From the NCBI GenBank assembly GCA_030066245.1, contig JASJBY010000114.1, positions 1-12,152 on the forward strand: 12,152 nt of DNA, given 5' to 3'. Below the pieces are notes generated by a model. The model was given only the letters and a program-made list of their open reading frames with translations, searched no databases and had not been told where the DNA came from. Of this stretch, positions 5,749-12,152 are shown one piece after another. The translations under genes and the position numbers were made by a program. The first letter of the stretch is position 1. Each line of letters begins with the position of its first letter. This stretch comes from Gammaproteobacteria bacterium (GTDB lineage: Bacteria; Pseudomonadota; Gammaproteobacteria; JAABTG01).

Positions 5749-7068
5749 ATGGTGGAAGTATCGCAGGGTCTCTCCGAGGAGGAGATACACGATCCGTTAA
5801 CGGGCCTGGCAAACCAGCAGGAGTTCATGCAGCGTCTGGAGAGCGCTTTGGAAAGCGCCCACTCCGGCGGCAACAAACACGCCGTGTGTTATATGGACCT
5901 GAACCAGTTCAGGCGCGTGAACGAACGCCTCGGGCGAGCCGCCGGTGATGAGCTTCTGAGGCAGCTCGCGGGTCGCATGCGGGAAACAGTGCGCCAGAGC
6001 GACACGCTGGCAAGGGTCGAGGACGATGAGTTCGGCCTGCTGCTGCGCGGCTGTCCGCGGGAGATGGCCGTCAAGATCTGCAGCTCCCTGCGTCAGGTCA
6101 TAGAGGACTTCGAGTTCACGTGGGACGGCGAAAAGGTTCGAGTGGGCGTCAGCATGGGACTGGTGCCGGTAACGGCTCAGAGTGGCGATACCACCGAGGT
6201 GATGGACTCCGCCCAAGCCGCCTGTCAGGTGGCCAGGGAATCCGGTCCGAACCGAACCTACGTGTACAAAGAGGACGACCAGGCTCTTGCGCAACGCCGC
6301 GGCGAAGCCGAGTGGAAACGCCACATCCGCGAGGCACTGGCGGAAAACCGCTTTCAGCTCCACAGCCAACGCGTCCTTGCCCTGGCGGGCAACGGCGAGG
6401 AGGCGCACCGGGAGTTCTTGCTGCGCATGCAAGATCCCTCGGGCCAGCTCATCGTTCCGAGTGACTTTCTGCCGGCAGCGCGACACCATCGCCTGATGAC
6501 CGAGATCGACCAGTGGGTCGTTCAGCATGCATTTGCGCTGCTCGAGAAGACGCCGGAGAAAGCAAAGCCCGGTTGCTACACGCTGAATATCTCGGATCAG
6601 TCGGTGACGGACGAGTTCTTTCTGGACTTCGTGGTCGAGCGGCTGGAGCGTTACCAGTTGGACCCGAGCACTATCTGTTTCGATATCACCGAGGGCACCG
6701 TCGTCGCCAACCTCTCCGCCGTCACCCGTTTCACGTCGCGGCTGGGCGAGCTGGGCTGCCAGTTTGCCATCGACGATTTCTGCGCCAACCTCGGCTCCTT
6801 CGTCTACCTGAAGAATCTGCCCGTGGGCTACTTGAAGCTGGATGGCGAATTCATTCGCGACGTGGCCACGGACAGGTTGAGTCACGCGATAGTGTCGGCA
6901 GTCCAGGGGGTCGCCAAGACACAGGGAATGCGCACGGTTGCCGAACAGGTGGAGGGAGAAGATAGCCTTGCTGTGCTGCGCGAGCTCGGCTTCGACTACG
7001 CTCAAGGCTATGCCATCGAAAGGCCCGTGCCCTTGTCCGATCAGCTGGCCCCAGCGGCCGGCGACTGA
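5749..7068 (+). CDS. GGDEF-EAL protein: degenerate cyclase domain, probable c-di-GMP phosphodiesterase
   Basis: A 439-residue cytoplasmic protein with no membrane segment or PAS domain. GGDEF domain, about 10-175: it begins HDPLTGLANQQEF (14-26), but the active-site signature is EDDEF (91-95) instead of GGDEF, so cyclase activity is unlikely. EAL domain, about 186-430: E222 (in EFLLRM, replacing EALLRW), N280, E315, D342/D343, K363, E399 and Q419 are all present, the usual metal and catalytic set. Loop 6, normally DFGTGYSS, reads DFCANLGS, which could alter dimerisation or activity. The protein therefore most likely breaks down or binds cyclic di-GMP, with the GGDEF half perhaps sensing GTP. 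Start ATG 5749 is preceded only by a weak AGGG. The gene is divergent from the HhH-lysine gene (200 bp between starts) and convergent with the Cys-repeat gene. Confidence 0.9.
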   Translation: MVEVSQGLSEEEIHDPLTGLANQQEFMQRLESALESAHSGGNKHAVCYMDLNQFRRVNERLGRAAGDELLRQLAGRMRETVRQSDTLARVEDDEFGLLLRGCPREMAVKICSSLRQVIEDFEFTWDGEKVRVGVSMGLVPVTAQSGDTTEVMDSAQAACQVARESGPNRTYVYKEDDQALAQRRGEAEWKRHIREALAENRFQLHSQRVLALAGNGEEAHREFLLRMQDPSGQLIVPSDFLPAARHHRLMTEIDQWVVQHAFALLEKTPEKAKPGCYTLNISDQSVTDEFFLDFVVERLERYQLDPSTICFDITEGTVVANLSAVTRFTSRLGELGCQFAIDDFCANLGSFVYLKNLPVGYLKLDGEFIRDVATDRLSHAIVSAVQGVAKTQGMRTVAEQVEGEDSLAVLRELGFDYAQGYAIERPVPLSDQLAPAAGD

Positions 7069-7091
7069 AGCGGCGGGTCTATCCCAGCTCG

Positions 7092-7844
7092 TCAGCGCGG
7101 ACAGGCCGCGAAAGCGCGCGAATCGGTCAGCGCCTCGCGGCACTGCTTGCCCGCCTCCGTGATCTGCTCCGGTCGCAGGCTTTTCAGCCTATCCTGATAC
7201 TCCAAATCGAAGAGCTGGCGTGCCAACGGACACGCCGGCTGACCGCCGCAGCGGTTTTCCGAGCCGCAGACCTTGCTCACCAGCTGACCACACGGCGTTG
7301 ACCCGCCGCCCCGCGCTCGCTGCTGGCACGGCAGGAAGAACGCTTCGTCCCGCAGCGCCTCTGCACACTGGGTGGGAGTCTGGCGGAAGCCGCTAGAGGC
7401 GCCCGATGCCGCAAGCTCGCGCTCCTCTTCCACGCCGATCTGGTGCAGCTGTCTGGCATGACCGCAGGCGGCGTTGTCGCCGCACTCGTTATCGAGTCCG
7501 CACACTTTGCGCACCAGCACTACACACGGTGAAGCGCCCGAGACCACGAAGCCCTGTGTGGATGTCGGTGGCACACCCCGACGCAGCTCGATCACCTCAC
7601 GGTTCGGGACCATAACCCCTTCTCGAACCGTGATGCTGCGGCCGTCCTGCAGACGATGGACGCCATCCCAAAGCGGCGTGACCACACCGCCGGGCGAGCG
7701 AAGCACCGGCCGGTTGGTGCTCGGATCAACCTGCACGCGGCTGCCATCCGTCAGACGTCCCTCCCAGGTCTGGGCCTGCAGCGAGCCGGCAAGCACCAGC
7801 AGAACACCAATAAGCCACGGCGACAGCGCACAATCCAGCGTCAT
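7092..7844 (-). CDS. Secreted protein with tandem six-cysteine repeats, unknown function
   Basis: A 250-residue protein. Residues 1 to about 25 are a signal peptide (hydrophobic WLIGVLLVLAGSL, then QAQ), so it is probably periplasmic or exported. Residues 26 to about 95 form an N-terminal region with a beta-like WEGRLTDGSRVQVD start. Then come two homologous units: Cys at 107, 115, 121, 127, 160, 173 and at 185, 193, 199, 205, 235, 248. Spacings are 8-6-6-33-13 and 8-6-6-30-13. Both contain KVCG-x-x-N-x-CG-x-x-x-AC...ARQL and end in QC-x-EAL...C. The even cysteine number suggests three disulfides per unit. ATG 7844 is chosen for the perfect AGGAGG 6 nt upstream; TTG 7850 would overlap that spacer. 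It lies 56 bp downstream of the DUF2835 gene, possibly in the same operon. I do not recognise the family. Confidence 0.78.
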   Translation of the reverse strand: MTLDCALSPWLIGVLLVLAGSLQAQTWEGRLTDGSRVQVDPSTNRPVLRSPGGVVTPLWDGVHRLQDGRSITVREGVMVPNREVIELRRGVPPTSTQGFVVSGASPCVVLVRKVCGLDNECGDNAACGHARQLHQIGVEEERELAASGASSGFRQTPTQCAEALRDEAFFLPCQQRARGGGSTPCGQLVSKVCGSENRCGGQPACPLARQLFDLEYQDRLKSLRPEQITEAGKQCREALTDSRAFAACPR

Positions 7845-7900
7845 AGCCAACCTCCTAGTACTCCGTCACACTGGTTTTGACGGTTTCAGAGCGTCCCGGG

Positions 7901-8137
7901 TCAGGCGGTGCCCGAAAGGCGCTCCAAGTGCAACACCCTGTTGGCATCGTCGATCAACAGGGAAAACTCGCCGTAGACGCCCCGATGGGTAACGAAAGTC
8001 CGCAGCAGTCGTGCCGGGAAACGCAAGCGCAGTCCGCAAAGGCTGCGCACCACAACGTGACCCGCTGCGCCCTGGTAGTAGCGGAGATACTCCTGCCGGG
8101 GAATGGACAGGGTGAAGCGGAATTCCCGTTCGGGCAT
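7901..8137 (-). CDS. DUF2835 family protein
   Basis: A 78-residue protein beginning MPEREFRFTLSIPRQEYLRY, followed by YQGAAGHVVVRS (21-32), RLRFPARLLRTFVTHRGVYG (37-56) and a C-terminal LERL. This is the pattern I know from DUF2835, a small family of about 70 residues in Gammaproteobacteria with no established function. Start choice: ATG 8137 fits family length but has no clear Shine-Dalgarno; a GTG at 8170 overlaps the psiE stop (GTGA) and would add 11 residues by translational coupling. The tight link to psiE supports co-expression. A role in stress or phosphate response would be guesswork from the neighbour alone. Confidence 0.8.
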   Translation of the reverse strand: MPEREFRFTLSIPRQEYLRYYQGAAGHVVVRSLCGLRLRFPARLLRTFVTHRGVYGEFSLLIDDANRVLHLERLSGTA

Positions 8138-8166
8138 GGAGCGCGGTGAATTAAGCTTGTACTCCG

Positions 8167-8550
8167 TCACTCGTTGTACGGAAATCGCACGTGTCCAAAA
8201 CGCACCACCAGGATTGCCAGAGCCAGGATCAGGATCACGGCACCGATCCCAATCAGCGTACTCCACTGCATGTCTTTAGAATCGAGAATCAGATAGCGCG
8301 CCAGGGCGACCATGGCGATGTACAGGGGGAAGCGCACGGGCAGGGAATGGGATTCGAAATAGATCCCCACCATGGCGACGACCTCCATGTAGATAAAAAG
8401 CAGCAGCAGATCAGCGAGGTCGACGTGACGCTTTTCGACGATAACCCAGACTTCCTGGCCGATGGCGATCACTGTGGAAACGAGAATTAGCGCAAGTCCC
8501 GTCTGCTCGACCACCTCCAGGACTTTCTTTCTGAACTCAACGGAAATCAT
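8167..8550 (-). CDS. psiE: PsiE family phosphate-starvation-inducible membrane protein
   Basis: A 127-residue inner-membrane protein with about four hydrophobic segments: roughly 17-36 (TGLALILVSTVIAIGQEVWV), 45-63 (ADLLLLFIYMEVVAMVGIY), 74-90 (FPLYIAMVALARYLILD) and 97-115 (TLIGIGAVILILALAILVV). The motif FIYMEVVAMVGIYF, followed by PVRFPLYIAMVALARYLILD, is characteristic of the PsiE family. In E. coli psiE is induced by phosphate starvation (PhoB) and its molecular role is unclear. I see no convincing Pho box upstream here. It is apparently first in a minus-strand operon with the DUF2835 gene, whose possible GTG start overlaps its stop. The ribosome site before ATG 8550 is weak. The family is confident, the function unknown. 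Confidence 0.88.
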   Translation of the reverse strand: MISVEFRKKVLEVVEQTGLALILVSTVIAIGQEVWVIVEKRHVDLADLLLLFIYMEVVAMVGIYFESHSLPVRFPLYIAMVALARYLILDSKDMQWSTLIGIGAVILILALAILVVRFGHVRFPYNE

Positions 8551-8738
8551 GGCTGCTTCTAAGGCACGTGGTTGTTATTCGCTGACCGCCGGGTAATGTA
8601 GTGGCACGCAGGTACGTCGGAGTATGTCAGGTCAGGGTTCTGGCGGAACCCCGCAGCCCACGCCGATGTGGCGTATTGCTGTTACGGACCACAAGCTTAA
8701 TACAGCGCAGTGGCAAAAGAGAATCACTGGCGCACCGA

Positions 8739-11258
8739 TCAGGTCACTGATACCGACCGGGTCCGGGCGAGCACAGGGCCCCTCGTCGCCGACCGTGATA
8801 CCGGGGCGCTGCGTTTGCGCAGCCTGAGCGCATTGCCGACCACCACCAGGGAACTCACCGACATACCTATGGCCGCCGCCCACGGGGGCACCAGACCAAG
8901 GGCCGCGGCCGGTACAGCCAGAACGTTGTAGCCAGCCGCCCAGAGCAGATTCTGGAGGATGATCCGGCGAGTCTGTTGCGCCAGGCGTCTCGCCTCACCC
9001 AGGGCGTACAGATCCTTGGCGAGAATTACCAGGTCGCTCTGGGATTTGGCCAGATCGGTCGCGTCAGCGAAGGAGACGGAGACGTCGGCCGCCGCAAGGG
9101 TCGGCGCGTCGTTGATACCATCGCCCACCATGAGAACCCGTTTTCCCGAGGCCTGCTTGCGGCGAATCCAGTCGAGCTTGTCCCCGGGGGTGAGATCCCC
9201 CTTCGCCTCGGGGACGCCGGCACCAGCCGCGAAGCGCCGCACGTTCACAGCGGAGTCGCCGCTCAGCAAAGCCAGTTCCTTGAGCCCCAGCTTCTTCAGC
9301 TCCAACGCCAGCGTCTCGATGCCCGTTCTCGCTGGATCCTGGAAGGCGAAGACGCCCCGGGCAGCTTCCCCGTCCGACAGCACGACGGTGTGTAGGCCCC
9401 GTGCCTGGAGGCGGCTGAGTGTGTCCCCCACTTCCGCGTCCGCCGCCAGCCCATCCAACGCGAAAGCCGGTTTTCCGAGCTTCCAATGCCGTCCCCGCAC
9501 CAGCCCCACCACGCCGCAACCGGGCAGGTTGCGGTAGTCGGAGACCTCCACGTCCCCCTGGGGCGCGGCTCGCTGCAGAGCACGGGCTACGGGGTGCTCA
9601 GAGCGCCGCTCCAGCGCAGCCGCCACGGCCAGGGCTGCATCCCTGTCGTAGCCACCGGCCCCCTGCATGTGCACCAGTTCCAGGACCCCCTGGGTCAACG
9701 TGCCGGTTTTGTCGAAGGCGGCCGTGTCGGCCCTGGCAAGAGCTTCCACGGCTGTCATGCGCAGGGGCAATATCCCTTGCTCGGCAAGGCGGCCGGCACC
9801 GATGGCAACGGCCACCGGCGTGGCGAGGGCCAGCGCACACGGACAGGTGACTATGAGCACCGCCACGGTATTCGCCAGCGCTTCGCCAGGCGCCAGCCAG
9901 AGCCAGGTGCCCGCAGTGATGGACGCGACCGACAGGACCAGGACCACGAACCACTCCGCCGCGCGCTCCGCCAGTAGCGCGAATCGCGGCCGGCTGTGCA
10001 GCCCCCGCTGCAGCAGATCACGGATTTCGCCGGCGGTGGATTCGGCTCCGACGCGGCTGACCTGCACCGTTACCGGTTGGTCTCGGTTGATGGTGCCGCT
10101 GAAAACCGCTTCGCCGGGGCCTTTCTCCACCGGGATTGCCTCACCCGTCAGCGCCGACTCGTCAAAGCTGCTCCTGCCATCGACGATTTCCCCGTCCGCC
10201 GGCACTGCTTCACCCGGCCTGAGCTGCAGCCGGTCGCCGTGTTTCAGCTCGATCACGGCAACCTCTTCTTCCCGGCCATCTCGGCGCAGACGCCGGGTAG
10301 TCTCCGGCACGATGCGGGCCAGCCGATCCATAGCGTCGGCGGCCCGCACACGGCCGCGCATCTCGAAAAAACGTGCCAGTAGCACGAAAAACACAAACAT
10401 CACGATGGAATCGAAATAAACCTCCCCGTGCTGTCGCAGCGTCGCCACCAGGCTGCCCAGAAAAGCGGTGCACAGTCCGATGACGATGGGCACATCCATG
10501 CCAAGGCGGCGGTTCCTCAGGTCACGCCACGCCCCTACGAAAAAGTCCTGACCTGCGTAGAAGAGCACTGTGGCCGTGGCAAACAGCACGGTCCAGCGAC
10601 CGATGATGACCCACAGAGGCAGCTGGCCGGCCACGTCCGCTTCGCCCATGACGTAGGTCGCAAAGGCGAACTGCATGACGGGCATACCAATCAATCCCGC
10701 GAACAGGAGGCGCTGCCCGTCGCGCCGTTTGCGGTCCCGGAGCAGCTGCTCCCGATGTCTTGTGTCGTAGGGGTAGGCGACGTAGCCGATGTCGGCAATG
10801 GCTCGCAGTATGCGGCTCAGTGTGGTTCGCTGCGGGTCCCAGCTTACCCGGGCACGCTGGCTCGCGTAGTCCATCTCCACGTCCGAGACCCCGTCCAGCC
10901 GCCGGATGTGCTGCTCGTTCAGCCACAGGCACGCTGCACAGCGAATGTCCTCGAGAATCAGAGACGCCTGGCGCTGGCCGTCCCGTTCACTGACGAAGCT
11001 GCGCTGAATCTCCGGATGATCGTAAAGTTCCAGCTTGCTGAGGATCTCCGGCACCACATCCGGATCAGCCCGCGCGGCCGTCGTGCTCCGATGCCGGTAG
11101 TAGTCTTCCAGCCCGGCGCGGACGATGGCTCCGGACACCTCCCGACAGCCCGCGCAGCAGAAAGCACGTTCGGCATCAAGGACCGCCAGACGCCATCTCC
11201 CGTCGAGGGGAACGGGGAGGCCACAGTGGAAACAGTGTTGTTGTACCGCCTGCTTCAA
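8739..11258 (-). CDS. ccoI: Copper-translocating P1B-type ATPase, CcoI/FixI type
   Basis: An 839-residue membrane pump. The N-terminal cysteine region typical of CcoI has CFHC (9-12) and FCCAGC (33-38). It is followed by a heavy-metal-associated domain with CAAC (107-110), membrane helices from about 184, the actuator TGE (371-373), the ion-binding CPC (472-474), the phosphorylation motif DKTGT with D516, the HP dipeptide (555-556) and GDGINDAP (712-719). CcoI-type pumps move copper across the inner membrane for assembly of cbb3-type cytochrome oxidases rather than for detoxification. The start is TTG 11258: an in-frame TAG lies just upstream and no ATG or GTG occurs before the conserved cysteines. 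It is downstream of cytochrome c4, 148 bp away across a stem-loop. The usual neighbour ccoS is not visible downstream. Confidence 0.93.
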   Translation of the reverse strand: MKQAVQQHCFHCGLPVPLDGRWRLAVLDAERAFCCAGCREVSGAIVRAGLEDYYRHRSTTAARADPDVVPEILSKLELYDHPEIQRSFVSERDGQRQASLILEDIRCAACLWLNEQHIRRLDGVSDVEMDYASQRARVSWDPQRTTLSRILRAIADIGYVAYPYDTRHREQLLRDRKRRDGQRLLFAGLIGMPVMQFAFATYVMGEADVAGQLPLWVIIGRWTVLFATATVLFYAGQDFFVGAWRDLRNRRLGMDVPIVIGLCTAFLGSLVATLRQHGEVYFDSIVMFVFFVLLARFFEMRGRVRAADAMDRLARIVPETTRRLRRDGREEEVAVIELKHGDRLQLRPGEAVPADGEIVDGRSSFDESALTGEAIPVEKGPGEAVFSGTINRDQPVTVQVSRVGAESTAGEIRDLLQRGLHSRPRFALLAERAAEWFVVLVLSVASITAGTWLWLAPGEALANTVAVLIVTCPCALALATPVAVAIGAGRLAEQGILPLRMTAVEALARADTAAFDKTGTLTQGVLELVHMQGAGGYDRDAALAVAAALERRSEHPVARALQRAAPQGDVEVSDYRNLPGCGVVGLVRGRHWKLGKPAFALDGLAADAEVGDTLSRLQARGLHTVVLSDGEAARGVFAFQDPARTGIETLALELKKLGLKELALLSGDSAVNVRRFAAGAGVPEAKGDLTPGDKLDWIRRKQASGKRVLMVGDGINDAPTLAAADVSVSFADATDLAKSQSDLVILAKDLYALGEARRLAQQTRRIILQNLLWAAGYNVLAVPAAALGLVPPWAAAIGMSVSSLVVVGNALRLRKRSAPVSRSATRGPVLARTRSVSVT

Positions 11259-11356
11259 ACTCTACAGTCGATTCGAGGTGCGTTACCGACGGGCGCAGCC
11301 GGGCTGTGCGCACAGCGGCGTGGTGGGCGAGCGACGCCAGGAGCCCTTGAAGCACA

Positions 11357-11378
11357 GGGGCAGGCCGCAGCCTGCCCC
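11357..11378. terminator. Perfect 9-bp stem-loop between cytochrome c4 and ccoI
   Basis: GGGGCAGGC-CGCA-GCCTGCCCC is a perfect 9-bp stem with a 4-base loop, 29 bp downstream of the cytochrome c4 stop on the minus strand. It is not followed by a T-run, so it may be a weak or Rho-assisted terminator, an attenuator, or an mRNA-stabilising hairpin that lowers ccoI expression relative to cytochrome c4. Confidence 0.45.
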
Positions 11379-11406
11379 GTTAACCCGATCTTCAGCCCTC
11401 TCTGAA

Positions 11407-12072
11407 TCAGCGCGCATCCTGGGCCGCGTAATAGTTGGCCAGCCCGCTGATCTCCTCGTCCGTAAGGTCCTTGGCGATGTTGCGCATGATGCCGTAGACA
11501 TCGTTTGCCCGTCCACCCGAGCGATAGAGCTGCATGGTCTGCACAAAGTACTGGGGCATCTGCCCCGCGATGGCCGGCATGCCGTGGGAGCGCTGGTTGC
11601 CCTCCCCCTTGCGTCCGTGACAGGTGTTGCAGGCGGCAATCAGCCGCTCGCTGTCGCCTGCTTTCACCAGCTTCAGAGCTGCATCGTTGCCGCCGTCGCC
11701 CTGGGGCGCCGGCAGGGGCAAGGCCGCGTAGTAGGCGGAGATGTCGGCCATGTCCTGATCCGAGAGCGCCATGACCATGCCCATCATTATCGCGTTGTCA
11801 CGGGTGCCGTCCTTGTAGTCCCTGAGCTGCTTGTAGGTGTATGCGGCGTTCTGCCCGGCCGTGCTCGGCCAGATTGGGTTTGGGCTGATGCCCTCCGCGC
11901 CGTGGCAACCGGCGCAGCTCGCGTTCAGCTGCTTGCCCTTCTCCGCGTCGCCGCCCTCGATCAGTCTCATGGTTTCCTGGGTCCAGGCGACCTGCGACGA
12001 GGGAGCGGCCCAGACGGGGCCGGCCAGGCTCAGACCCGCTGCGATAACCGTAACGAGTATCCGCTTCATCAT
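11407..12072 (-). CDS. Cytochrome c4-type diheme cytochrome c
   Basis: A 221-residue periplasmic protein. The signal peptide is residues 1-22 (MMKRILVTVIAAGLSLAG..., cleavage likely after WA). Two cytochrome c domains follow: heme motif CAGCH (53-57) with candidate Met ligands near 97-101 (MMGMVM), and CNTCH (148-152) with a candidate Met at 196 (in IMRN). The repeated LSDQDMADISAYYA and LTDEEISGLANYYA ends mark the two-domain c4 architecture. Cytochrome c4 carries electrons to terminal oxidases, including cbb3 types, and can be membrane-associated. ATG 12072 overlaps the upstream stop (TAATG), implying translational coupling; a GGGGGTGG stretch serves as the ribosome site, and ATG 12069 is an equal alternative. 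ccoI follows on the same strand, which fits an oxidase cluster. Confidence 0.92.
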   Translation of the reverse strand: MMKRILVTVIAAGLSLAGPVWAAPSSQVAWTQETMRLIEGGDAEKGKQLNASCAGCHGAEGISPNPIWPSTAGQNAAYTYKQLRDYKDGTRDNAIMMGMVMALSDQDMADISAYYAALPLPAPQGDGGNDAALKLVKAGDSERLIAACNTCHGRKGEGNQRSHGMPAIAGQMPQYFVQTMQLYRSGGRANDVYGIMRNIAKDLTDEEISGLANYYAAQDAR

Positions 12073-12152
12073 TACCACCCCCAGGCCAGTGCGTTGTGGG
12101 TTTCCATGAAAAAGAACTGCAGCGTCGGGTAGCCGAAGCTGACGGCCATGGC
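12072..12152 (-). CDS. C-terminal 26 codons of an unrecognised upstream gene (partial)
   Basis: An open frame enters from the right edge and ends with TAA at 12074-12072, overlapping the cytochrome c4 start. The visible 26 residues are rich in aromatics (FGYPTLQFFFMETHNALAWGW at the end), which would suit a membrane or membrane-anchored protein. The overlap argues that it belongs to the same operon as cytochrome c4, perhaps an oxidase or other respiratory component, but I do not recognise the peptide. Confidence 0.55.
   Translation of the reverse strand, partial: AMAVSFGYPTLQFFFMETHNALAWGW

Noticed and set aside
5628..5948. Small plus-strand frame before the GGDEF-EAL gene with a CHIC cysteine pair
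   Set aside because: It overlaps the GGDEF-EAL start in another frame, lacks a ribosome site, and its later part is the shadow of that gene.
5797..7143. 448-codon open frame antisense to the GGDEF-EAL gene
   Set aside because: It is the opposite-strand shadow of a clear two-domain protein; the translation is low in recognisable motifs and lacks a ribosome site.
7858..8170. 12-bp direct repeat GTACTCCGTCAC at 7858-7869 and 8159-8170, both at gene junctions
   Set aside because: A few 12-mer coincidences are expected in 12 kb, and there is no inverted partner or third copy to suggest a regulatory or mobile repeat.
8551..8738. Possible ccoS or Pho box in the gap between ccoI and psiE
   Set aside because: No small membrane-protein frame resembling CcoS and no convincing pair of CTGTCAT-like half sites could be found.
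10428..11405. 325-codon plus-strand frame antisense to ccoI
   Set aside because: It covers conserved ATPase coding sequence and a stem-loop region and has no motif of its own.

Overview
The window is about 12 kb of GC-rich proteobacterial DNA. It is probably from a gammaproteobacterium: a DUF2835 protein (a family I know mainly from Gammaproteobacteria), a PsiE homologue, a diheme cytochrome c4 and a CcoI-type copper ATPase all fit. I cannot name a genus. There is no tRNA, rRNA, CRISPR array or phage module. The one mobile element is the 5' part of a group II intron at the left edge.

Layout, left to right. (1) Positions 1-528, minus strand: 5' ribozyme half of a group II intron, with the first nine codons of its reverse transcriptase running off the edge. 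It sits 13 bp past the stop codon of sixA. (2) 542-1054, minus: SixA-type phosphohistidine phosphatase. (3) 1263-4953, plus: a 2-phosphoglycerate kinase-like protein with an ATP-cone, an archaeal-type (ApgM-like) phosphoglycerate mutase relative, and polyphosphate kinase 2. The first two are closely spaced; ppk2 follows after 81 bp. (4) 5114-5548, minus, convergent with ppk2: a small helix-hairpin-helix protein with an extreme poly-lysine tail. (5) 5749-7068, plus: a GGDEF-EAL protein with a degenerate GGDEF half. (6) 7092-8550, minus: a secreted protein with two six-cysteine repeats, DUF2835 and PsiE, a possible three-gene operon read psiE to DUF2835 to Cys-repeat protein. (7) 8739-12152, minus: CcoI copper ATPase, cytochrome c4, and the last 26 codons of an unrecognised upstream gene, probably a respiratory cluster.

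The left half has a phosphate-metabolism theme: SixA, a kinase/mutase pair that could handle 2-phosphoglycerate and 2,3-bisphosphoglycerate, and PPK2, which exchanges polyphosphate with nucleotides. The lysine-tailed DNA-binding candidate beside ppk2 is notable because polyphosphate interacts with lysine-rich proteins. PsiE further right adds a loose phosphate-starvation link. The right half is about terminal-oxidase maturation and electron supply: CcoI supplies copper for cbb3-type oxidases and cytochrome c4 is a periplasmic electron donor. The usual downstream partner ccoS is not visible.

The candidates most worth following are the 2PGK/ApgM-like/PPK2 cluster with its altered mutase nucleophile region, the HhH-polylysine protein, and the duplicated Cys6 domain in the secreted protein. 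No stretch longer than 300 bases lacks an assigned feature; the only long non-protein stretch is the intron ribozyme.
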